This document shows, one piece after another, positions 27,927 through 35,900 of a DNA stretch of 38,387 nt (the stretch's first letter is position 1; each line of letters starts with the position of its first letter). The DNA is from Pantoea sp. 1.19 (lineage in GTDB: Bacteria > Pseudomonadota > Gammaproteobacteria > Enterobacterales > Enterobacteriaceae). The notes beneath the pieces were generated by a model, which was not told the origin of the DNA, did not search any database, and worked only from the letters and a program-made list of their open reading frames with translations. The position numbers were made by a program, and so were the translations under genes. The stretch covers positions 1-38,387 of the forward strand of contig NZ_MRBS01000013.1 in assembly GCF_001922585.1 (NCBI RefSeq). Reading direction: 5' to 3'.

Positions 27927-28265
27927 TCAGCCTTTTTTGACAAACTCTGACTTCAGCTTCATCGGACCAAAACCCTCGATCTTACAATCGATGTTGTGAT
28001 CGCCCTCAACAAGGCGAATATTTTTCACCCGGGTGCCCATTTTCAGTGGGGTCGAACTCCCCTTCACTTTCAAATCCTTGATAACCGTTACCGTGTCGCC
28101 ATCTGCCAGCGGGTTGCCGTTAGCGTCGCGCGCCAGCGGCATGGCATCGGCGCTCTCTGCCGCAGACGCCGACCAGACGTGGCCGCAGGAGGGGCAGTTC
28201 AGCATCTCGCCATCCTGCCAGGTAAACCTCGCCTGGCACTGCGGGCAGGGGGGTAAATCGTGCAT
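27927..28265 (-). CDS. yjdM: YjdM (PhnA-family), zinc-ribbon protein
   Basis: A small cytoplasmic protein once called PhnA; its role is not settled, and it is not the phosphonoacetate hydrolase of the same name. The 112-aa product has an N-terminal four-cysteine zinc ribbon (Cys7, Cys10, Cys24, Cys27, in PPCPQC and NCPSCGH) and a C-terminal beta domain with [15 protein letters not shown] and [16 protein letters not shown] is 7 nt before the ATG. In E. coli the gene lies elsewhere, so its position here is a lineage difference. Confidence 0.93.
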   Translation of the reverse strand: MHDLPPCPQCQARFTWQDGEMLNCPSCGHVWSASAAESADAMPLARDANGNPLADGDTVTVIKDLKVKGSSTPLKMGTRVKNIRLVEGDHNIDCKIEGFGPMKLKSEFVKKG

Positions 28266-28350
28266 AGTGGTCCTCTATTTCCCTATAATCTGAAAGGACA
28301 AAGTGTACCGCACTTACCGGCAAAAATCTTGCGATGACCGCGTTAAGCCG

Positions 28351-28668
28351 TCAGACGCAGCGGAAGGTCAGGCGAGCCACGCCGTTCACCAGCAGATGAG
28401 TATCCGTGGTGGTCTGCAGCGGCTGCATGCTTTTATTCTGCCGGTAGCAAAAGTTTGCGGCGCGCTGATTCGCGCTACCGGTCGCGCCGGAGACGCGGCC
28501 GGCGGCCGGCGCGGCCTCCACCTCAACCTGATACTGGCCATCGCCCAGCGCTTTGACGTCGGATTGATACGTCAGGCCAAGACCGTGGAAGCGGGTCGTA
28601 TCATTTTGCACGGCGCAGCCTGCCAGCAGTATCGCGGCAGACAGCACGGCAATCCGGGACATGTTCAT
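28351..28668 (-). CDS. Small lipoprotein of unknown function
   Basis: A 105-aa secreted lipoprotein that I do not recognise as a named family. The signal peptide ends in LLAGC with Cys18 as the lipidated residue. Ala follows it, so there is no Asp+2 retention signal and outer-membrane sorting is expected. The mature part has two further cysteines (Cys74 and Cys104, the latter next to last), which could form a disulfide. SD AGGAG precedes the first ATG. It lies 104 bp beyond the adaptor gene of the T1SS locus, past that operon's terminator, so it is probably separate. Confidence 0.8.
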   Translation of the reverse strand: MNMSRIAVLSAAILLAGCAVQNDTTRFHGLGLTYQSDVKALGDGQYQVEVEAAPAAGRVSGATGSANQRAANFCYRQNKSMQPLQTTTDTHLLVNGVARLTFRCV

Positions 28669-28738
28669 GGGGGACTCCTGTTGGATAAAGAGCCGTAGCG
28701 TAAAGATCCGGACATCAATGATCGCTCAACCGGGCGGG

Positions 28739-28765
28739 AAAAATCGGGGCGCGGATCGACGCCCC
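28739..28765 (-). terminator. Terminator of the T1SS adhesin operon
   Basis: The stem GGGGCG/CGCCCC (28760-28765 with 28746-28751) has an 8-nt loop and is followed by GATTTTT on the minus strand. It begins 8 nt past the HlyD-family stop, closing the adhesin-ABC-HlyD transcription unit. Confidence 0.75.
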
Positions 28766-28772
28766 ACCGCCA

Positions 28773-29948
28773 TTAGCGCTCGCGCAGCGCCTCGCGCGTT
28801 TTATTCAGCGGCTTCAGCAAATAATCGAGCACCGTTTTACTGCCGGTCTTGATGTCAACCGTAGCGATCATGCCGGGAAAGATCGGAAACGTTTTGCCGT
28901 TCTTCGCCGTTAAATGGTTGCTGTCGGTGCGGATATATACCCGGTAGTAGTAGAGATCGCGCTTAACCTCATCCTGCAGCGTCCCGGGCGAGATCACGGC
29001 CACTTCGCCCGCCAGTCCGCCGTAGATTGAGTAGTCGTAGGCGGTAATTTTCACCAGTGCCCGCTGTCCCGGGTGCAAAAAAGCCACGTCGCGCGGCGAG
29101 ATTTTTGCTTCGATGAGCATCTGATCATCTAACGGTACGAGGCTCATCAGTTTGCCGTTGGGCGGCACCACGCCGCCGACGGTGGTCACGTCAATGTCTT
29201 TGACAATGCCGCGCACCGGCGCGGTAAAGGTCAGGCGGGTCAGCGAATCCTCTCGCCCCTTCATGACCGACCGTTCGGTAGCAATGTCGGCATTGGCCTT
29301 CGCCAGCTCTTCCCGCGCCCGCACCATATACTGGTTGGTCATTTCGGTGATTTTGTTTTGCAGCTCGTTTTTTTGCCGCTGCAGCCGCAGCACCTCCACG
29401 TCGCTGGCCGCGCCGCGTTTTACCAGCGGCTCGGTCATCGCCAGTTCGCGCTGCACCAGCGCCATGCCCTGCTGGAATCCCGCCAGGCCTTCGGTCAGGC
29501 CGGCGCGCCGGGAGTGATACAGCGCGGTCTCCTGGCGCACCAGCTCGCTCTCCTCCGCCAGCTCTGGCGGAAAGCGCAGCGGCTGCCCGGTGACTTCGGC
29601 GTTGAGCCTCGCGGCGGTAGCCAGTGCCGCCTTCAGCCGCGAAGCGCTCTCCAGCACGCCGGCCTCCACCTTGGTGCGCTCCAGCTGCGCCAGCGGCTGG
29701 CCCCGGGTGACCACTTCGCCTTCCTGGACAAACAGCTTGTGAATAATCCCCCCCTCCAGCGACTGGATGGTCTGCTCATGGGAGGAGGGAATGACCGTGC
29801 CGCTGCCGGTCGTCACCTCATCCAGATGAAACAGGCTTGCCCAGGTCAGAAAGGCGGCCAGAACGGCAAACAGGCTCCAGGCCACCCAGCTGGATCGCGG
29901 CAGGTGCGAGGAGTGAAGCCGACTGTTAAAGCGGGTATAGTCGCTCAT
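28773..29948 (-). CDS. HlyD-family T1SS periplasmic adaptor
   Basis: Membrane fusion protein linking an inner-membrane ABC exporter to an outer-membrane channel. The 391-aa product has a short cytoplasmic N-terminus and one membrane helix (about 21-40). A split lipoyl domain begins around 60-90 (GGIIHKLFVQEGEVV), a long coiled coil spans about 90-215, and a beta-barrel domain continues to the end. It is of the LapC/HlyD type. The ATG overlaps the ABC-transporter stop (ATGA), so the two are coupled. Confidence 0.93.
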   Translation of the reverse strand: MSDYTRFNSRLHSSHLPRSSWVAWSLFAVLAAFLTWASLFHLDEVTTGSGTVIPSSHEQTIQSLEGGIIHKLFVQEGEVVTRGQPLAQLERTKVEAGVLESASRLKAALATAARLNAEVTGQPLRFPPELAEESELVRQETALYHSRRAGLTEGLAGFQQGMALVQRELAMTEPLVKRGAASDVEVLRLQRQKNELQNKITEMTNQYMVRAREELAKANADIATERSVMKGREDSLTRLTFTAPVRGIVKDIDVTTVGGVVPPNGKLMSLVPLDDQMLIEAKISPRDVAFLHPGQRALVKITAYDYSIYGGLAGEVAVISPGTLQDEVKRDLYYYRVYIRTDSNHLTAKNGKTFPIFPGMIATVDIKTGSKTVLDYLLKPLNKTREALRER

Positions 29949-32122
29949 GCGGTCTCTCCCTGCGCCTGCGGGGCACTGCGCTTCAGGGTCACGGTGCGCG
30001 TTGGCGGCGTGATGCCTTGCTCATTGAGCATGGCCTCGCGCGGGCCGTCGCGCACAATCTTCCCGCCATCGAGCACGATAATGCGATCCACCAGCGCCAG
30101 AATCGGCAGGCGATGGGTGGCGACCACCAGCGTCCGGTGCGGCGTCAGCCAGCCGCGCAGCTGCTGAATAAACTGCTGCTCGGCGATTTCATCCAGGCTG
30201 GCGGTGGGCTCATCCAGCAGCAGTACGGTGGGCGAAGTCAACAGCGTACGCGCCAGCAGCAGCGCCTGCCGCTGGCCGCCGGAGAGGCCGTTACCGCCCT
30301 CCAGAATCACCTCATTCAGCCCCTGTCGGGCCTGGCGAACAAACGGCAGCGCCCCGGCTATCTGCAGCGCCTGCTGAATTGCCGCATCGCTGGCCTGCGG
30401 ATTGCCCAGCGTGATGTTGTCGCGAATCGATCCATAAAACAGCCGCGCCTGCTGCCCAAGCAGCTGCACGTCGCGCCGCAGATCCGCCGGGTCGAGCATG
30501 GGCAAAGCAATATCATCCAGCTGGACGCTGCCCTGCTGCGGAGACTGCATACCGGCCAGCAGCTGCAGCAGCGTACTTTTTCCTGAGCCGTTGCGGCCCA
30601 GTACCGCCACCCGCTCGCCGGCGCGCAGACTCAGCTGTGGCAGCGTCACGACGTTACGCTGCTCTTCTTCATCATAATAAAAAGCCACGTGACGCAGCTG
30701 AAAATCACCACGCAGATGGGCCTTGTGCACCCGCTTCTCCTGCTGCGGCGCGTCGATCGGCCGCTGCATCAAATCGTCCAGTCCCTTACGCGCCACTTTT
30801 GCCGACTGCCAGCGTGACAGCACGCCGGAGATTTGCGCCAGCGGGGCAATGGTGCGCGAGGCCAGGATCGACGTACCCACCAGCGCGCCGGTGGTCATGT
30901 CACCGGCCATCACCAGATAACAGCCGATCAGCAGCACCGTTGCGTAGACGATCGATTGCACTTCCTGAGTCCAGGTCATCAGCAGGCCGGTTAGCCAGCG
31001 CTGCTTCATGCTGACGTTGGCCGCCACGGCGTTGGTGTGATTCCACTGATTCTGAAAGCGCTGTTCGGCGCGCAGCAGCTTGATGTCGTCAATGCCCTGC
31101 ACCGCCTCGACCAGCGTGGCGTTGCGGATCGCCGATTCGCGCATGCCCTCGCTCGACAGCGCTGCCAGCGGCCGCTGTATCAGCAGCCCCGGGATCAGCA
31201 GCAGCGGCACCGCCAGCAGCACCACCAGCACCAGCGGACCACCGACCAGCCAGAGGATCGCCACAAACAGTAAGAAAAAAGGCAGATCGGTCACTGCCGC
31301 AATGGTGGTCGAGGTGATCAGCTCACGCACCGACTCCAGCTCGCGGATCTGCGCAATAAACGATCCGGTCGATTTCGATCGCGCACCGTTTTTGATCCGC
31401 AGCGCATGGGCAAACACCCGCTCGGAAATGCGCAGATCGGCGCGTTTGCCCACCACATCGGCAATGTGTACCCGCAGCATGCGCATAATGAACTCAAACA
31501 GGATAGCCATCATCACGCCGGCAAACAGCACCCACAGCGTCGTTACCGACTGCGATGGCACCACGCGATCGTAAACCTGCATCGAAAAAATCATTCCCGA
31601 CAGCGCCAGCACATTGGCCACCATCGCCACCAGCATAATGTCGCCGTAGCGCCGCCAGTCTTTCAGCGCCAGCTGCCAGAACCAGTTTTTCTCGTAGGGT
31701 TTAATGTAATCATCCACCCGCGCATCCGGGGTAGACTCCAGCGGGCGCAGGACCAGCAGGCCGGTGAGCCGGCTGGCCAGCTTGTCGCGATCGATAGGCG
31801 TTTCCAGGCCGCCGTCGCCGCTAAACTGCAGCGCCAGCTGGCCGTCGCTATCCATGCGGGCGATCACCGCCACCTGACCGTTATCCAGCTCCGCCAGCAG
31901 CGGCAGCCGCCAGGGATCGATCAGGGAGGCTTCCGGCGGCGCCCGATGCAGCCCCAGGCCGCACTGGCGGGCCATATCCTCCAGTATTTGCTGACGGGTT
32001 GAGCCCCCGGCGTGGCTGGCGGTCACCCGGATATGCTCCGGTGAATAGTCCAGCCGGTAGTGACCGGCCACCAGCAACATCGCCTGCAGCCAGGGCTCAT
32101 ACCACGGTAGTGTTTCCATCAT
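29945..32122 (-). CDS. T1SS ABC transporter with C39-like domain (LapB type)
   Basis: Inner-membrane exporter that energises one-step secretion of the adhesin. In its 725 aa an N-terminal C39-like domain (about 1-130) is followed by an exporter membrane domain (about 155-440). The ATPase domain has Walker A GRNGSGKST at 509-517, signature LSGGQRQ at 613-619, Walker B VLLLDE at 633-638 and the H-loop His670. The N-terminal domain lacks the catalytic Cys of true C39 peptidases, so it likely only docks the substrate, as in RTX-adhesin and hemolysin exporters. It lies 85 nt after the adhesin gene. Confidence 0.95.
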   Translation of the reverse strand: MMETLPWYEPWLQAMLLVAGHYRLDYSPEHIRVTASHAGGSTRQQILEDMARQCGLGLHRAPPEASLIDPWRLPLLAELDNGQVAVIARMDSDGQLALQFSGDGGLETPIDRDKLASRLTGLLVLRPLESTPDARVDDYIKPYEKNWFWQLALKDWRRYGDIMLVAMVANVLALSGMIFSMQVYDRVVPSQSVTTLWVLFAGVMMAILFEFIMRMLRVHIADVVGKRADLRISERVFAHALRIKNGARSKSTGSFIAQIRELESVRELITSTTIAAVTDLPFFLLFVAILWLVGGPLVLVVLLAVPLLLIPGLLIQRPLAALSSEGMRESAIRNATLVEAVQGIDDIKLLRAEQRFQNQWNHTNAVAANVSMKQRWLTGLLMTWTQEVQSIVYATVLLIGCYLVMAGDMTTGALVGTSILASRTIAPLAQISGVLSRWQSAKVARKGLDDLMQRPIDAPQQEKRVHKAHLRGDFQLRHVAFYYDEEEQRNVVTLPQLSLRAGERVAVLGRNGSGKSTLLQLLAGMQSPQQGSVQLDDIALPMLDPADLRRDVQLLGQQARLFYGSIRDNITLGNPQASDAAIQQALQIAGALPFVRQARQGLNEVILEGGNGLSGGQRQALLLARTLLTSPTVLLLDEPTASLDEIAEQQFIQQLRGWLTPHRTLVVATHRLPILALVDRIIVLDGGKIVRDGPREAMLNEQGITPPTRTVTLKRSAPQAQGETA

Positions 32123-32144
32123 GCCACTCTCTATTCTCTGTGAA

Positions 32145-32201
32145 CTGACCGCGGCAGGCGCGGTCAGGCGTCAGCCGGCGACGGATCGACGACCCGTCGC
32201 C
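32145..32201 (-). promoter_or_regulatory. Two tandem hairpins between adhesin and ABC genes
   Basis: In the 85-nt gap there are two perfect stems: GGCGACGG/CCGTCGCC (32177-32184 with 32194-32201, 9-nt loop) and CTGACCGCG/CGCGGTCAG (32145-32153 with 32159-32167, 5-nt loop). Neither is followed by a T-run, so they are not simple terminators. They may protect the adhesin mRNA 3' end or reduce read-through into the transporter genes; this is inference. Confidence 0.6.
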
Positions 32202-32207
32202 GACCGG

Positions 32208-32924
32208 CTATACCACCAGCAGCTGATGGTTGGCCAACAGCGTGGCCAGGTCGGTCTGCACCCCGTTAAGGGTAACGATAGTGGTGGGATCAAAGGTCGA
32301 TCCGCTCCCATCCAGGTCCACTTTAATCTCGGTATTGCCCCCGTTCTGCTCCACGCGGATAAAGTCACTCAGATTACCGACCTTGCTGTCCAGCGTTGCT
32401 ACGCCGTTGACGTAACTGGCGCTGCCGCTGCCGCTGTAGCCGCTGCCGGAAAGCAGCTCGCGCAGATCGACGCGATCGGTATCGGAGGTCCCCTCCCAGG
32501 TTCCGACCTTAAAGCCGTTAACCACGTCGCTGCCGTTGCCGCCGGTGGCATCACCGGCGTCAATCAGGCGATAAAGCAGGGTATCATGGCCGCCGCTGGC
32601 GATATTGAAGGTGTCGTTACCGCCGCTGCCAATAAACAGGTTGTCAGCGCTGTTGCCGGTGATCACATCGTTGAAACGTGAGCCGGCAATGCCCTCGATA
32701 TTGATGAAGCTGGAGGTACCAAAACCGGTGTTCTGCGCGGTGGTGATCCGCAAATCAACGGTGATGCCACCGGTGGCGTTGCGATAATCAACCACGTCCA
32801 GCCCACCGTTGGCGCTCCAGGTGTCATAGTCAGACGCACGATTCCAGCCGCCGGAGCCGTTAAACGTAAAGTTACCCTGCTGGGCAATGAACGTATCATT
32901 GTAGCCGGTTCCTACCAGCGTGCC
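32208..32924 (-). other. RTX repeats and T1SS C-terminal secretion signal
   Basis: The last ~240 residues hold glycine/aspartate nonapeptide-like segments (GTGYNDTFI, GSRFNDVITG, NSADNLFIG, GSGGNDTFN), a DxVxGF-type segment and a hydrophobic end (LATLLANHQLLVV). This is the layout of the T1SS target domain of RTX adhesins: Ca2+ drives folding outside the cell, and the uncleaved C-terminus is recognised by the ABC/HlyD pair encoded next to it. Confidence 0.88.
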
Positions 32925-35900
32925 GCCGCTGACGCCGGTGGCCGCGTCGGCAGTCAGCACGTAGCTCTCTTTACCGTCACCGGCCGTCAGTCCCTGCCAG
33001 GAGACGTTATCCGCCGCGCCGTTCGTGATCTTAACGATCTCTGCGCGGTAGGTCTCGCTGGGATCCAGCCCGTAGAAGCTCACCAGCCCGCTGCTGTCGT
33101 TGGTGCCAAGCCCCGACTGCGGGTTAATGATCTGCGACGCCACCCGCTGCCCCGCGGCGTTGTAGAGGTTCACCGTGTTGCCGAAGTAAACGTTGATCCC
33201 CTCGCTGTCGAGGATGTGCAGATGCATCGCGGTGCCATCGGCCACGGTGTTGCCGTTTTTGATCAGCGTCACCTTGCCGTTCTGCTGCGCCACCAGCAGA
33301 TCTTTCATGCCGTCCCAGTTGTAATCAATGCTGGTCAGGCCGGTCACGTAGGCCAGCCCGGTGGCTAACGTCGTGCTGCTCCAGTTGCTGCCGTTACCGC
33401 GGTTGGTGGACAGGGTCAGGGTCTGCGACGCGCTCCAGCTGGAAAGCTTGATGATGTCCATCTGACCATCGCCGTTCCAGTCGGCGGCGACCGAGAAGTA
33501 GCCGGCGGCCGCCGACGCCCCTTCGACCGCGCTGCTGCTGCCACTCAGCTTGCCTTGGCCATCGTTGTAATAGATAACACCTCCGTTGCTGTTCTTACTG
33601 GTGCTCAGGTAGAGATCCATATAGCCATCGCCGTTAAAGTCAGCCCAGGTCATTGAGGCCGCGGTAGTGGTGTTGGCGGCGTTATTGACAAAGACATTGG
33701 CAATGTTCTGGGTAACGCTCAGATTACCTTTACCGTCATTGCTGATGACCGACAGGGCGTTGTTGCCGGAGGCCGTGGTGTGCTCAACGATATCCACCGC
33801 GCCGTCGTTATTTAAATCGACGCCGGACACCTCGCGCGCGGAGCGGATTGACAGGCCGGCGGCGCCGTTTCTGCCGTCCGCCGTCAGCGTACCCTGGTTG
33901 TTCACCAGGAAGGTGATGGAATCCAGCCCGGCATCGCCGTAGGCCATATCCAGCCAGCCATCGCCGGTTTTGTCATAAGCGATCACCCCGCCGTAATAAA
34001 TCAGGGTGCCCACCGCCAACTGGCTGGCGGTATAGCTGCTGCCGTTATAGGTCCACATCACCTGGGTGCCGCCGGAATAGACAATTTCGGTGCCAAACAC
34101 GTCGGCATAGCCGCTGCGCCGCACGTCGGCGCTGGTCATACTCACCACTCCACCGCCTCGGGTATTGGTTAGCGGGCTGTCGTTATAGCTGGAGATGTCA
34201 TTACTGGCGTACGCCTGGTTATTGCCGTACAGGTTCCACAGGCCGCCCTTATTCAGCCCGACCGCCAGCGCCGCGTTGCTGTTACTGCCGCTACCGGTGG
34301 TCCAGTCCGTGTTCAGGGTATCGCTGTTGATAACCAGGCTGCCCGTGGTAGTGCCGGTGGTGTTACCGTTGCCGGCGCTGCTTTTCACCTGAGCTTCCAC
34401 GCTGTAGCTTTTGATCGTCAGCGCGTTGGCCGTGGGGATCTGCAGATACCAGGTGTTGTTCAGCGGATCGACCACCACCGCGCCGCCCGGCTGCGAGGTA
34501 TAAACCTGATCGTTGACCTTCACCGTCAGGTATTCACCGTTGACCAACGCATCGGAAACGGTACCGCGCAGGATCGGCGTGGTATCCGCGGTCGTGATCG
34601 CGGCAATGGTCGCGACGGTCGTCGGCAGGCTGGTATCCAGCGTCAGGGTAAAGGGCGCTGAATCGGTATAGTTACCGGCGAGATCGGTGACCCGCACCCG
34701 GTAGACGTGCGCTCCGTCGCGCAGCCCGTTATCGGCATAGGTCCAGGTGGCGGCACCGGTCATCGTCACCAGCCCCAGCAGCAGGCCATCACGATACAGT
34801 TGAACAATCTCTCCGCTCTGCGGCGCGCGGTTCAGCGTGCCGTTGATCACCGGTGAGGTGTCGTCAGTGGCGACCGATGAGCCAAAGGTACCGCGACGCT
34901 CCCCGGCATCGTCGGTGTAACTGGTCACCGTACCCAGCGTGTCCGGCGCCACGGTATCGATCACCACTTGCTGGCTGGCAGTAGAGCCGACGTTACCGGC
35001 CTGATCGATAATCCGCACCTGATAGGTGTAATTGCCGTCGCTGAGCTGGCGCGGATCCTCGTAGCGCCAGCGCAGATTGGTGACGGTGGTTTCCTGCCAA
35101 CTGTTACCGCCGTCGAGACTGATTTGTACCCGCTCATCGCTGGACAGCGCGCGCCCCAGCGAACCCGTCACCGTCAGCGAGGTATCGCGGGTGATAAAGT
35201 CGCTGTCGGACTGCCCGGTATCCTCCTGAATCGCATCAATGGTGATGCCGTACTCGGGAGCGAGGGTATCGACCCTGACTTCCTGTTCGGTGGTCGCGCC
35301 GACGTTGCCGGCCAGATCAACCACCCGGACCAGGTAACGGTAGTCGCCATCGGTCAGCGTGCGGGTGTCACTGTAGCGCCACGCGGTACCGTTCACCGTG
35401 GCGTACACCCAACTGCTGCCGCCATCAAGGCTCAGCTGAACAAACTCGCCGCTGCCGAGCGGTGCGCTGAGTGACCCGTTCAGCGTATAGCTGGTGGCGC
35501 TGGTCAGGAAGTCGTGATCATCAAAGCCGGTATCGGTGACGATATTGTCCACCGTCACCGTGCTCACCGCCGGTGGCGTGGTATCGACCGTCACCTGCTG
35601 ACGGGCGGAGGCACCAATATTCCCCGCGGTATCGATCACCCGCACGCCGTATTCCCAGACGCCATCGGTCAGCGTACGCGCATCGGTATAGCGCCAACCG
35701 GTGCCAACCACGTTGACGATTTGCCAGCTCTGACCGCCGTCCACCGTTATCTGCACATATTCACCGGGAGAGAGCGGCGCGCCGAGTGAACCGTTCAGCG
35801 TCAGCGAGGTATCACGGGTAATGAAATCCCCCGGATTCAGCCCGGTATCTTCAGTAATGCTGTCGATGACGACGGTTTTGCTGGCCTCCGGCGCCACGGT

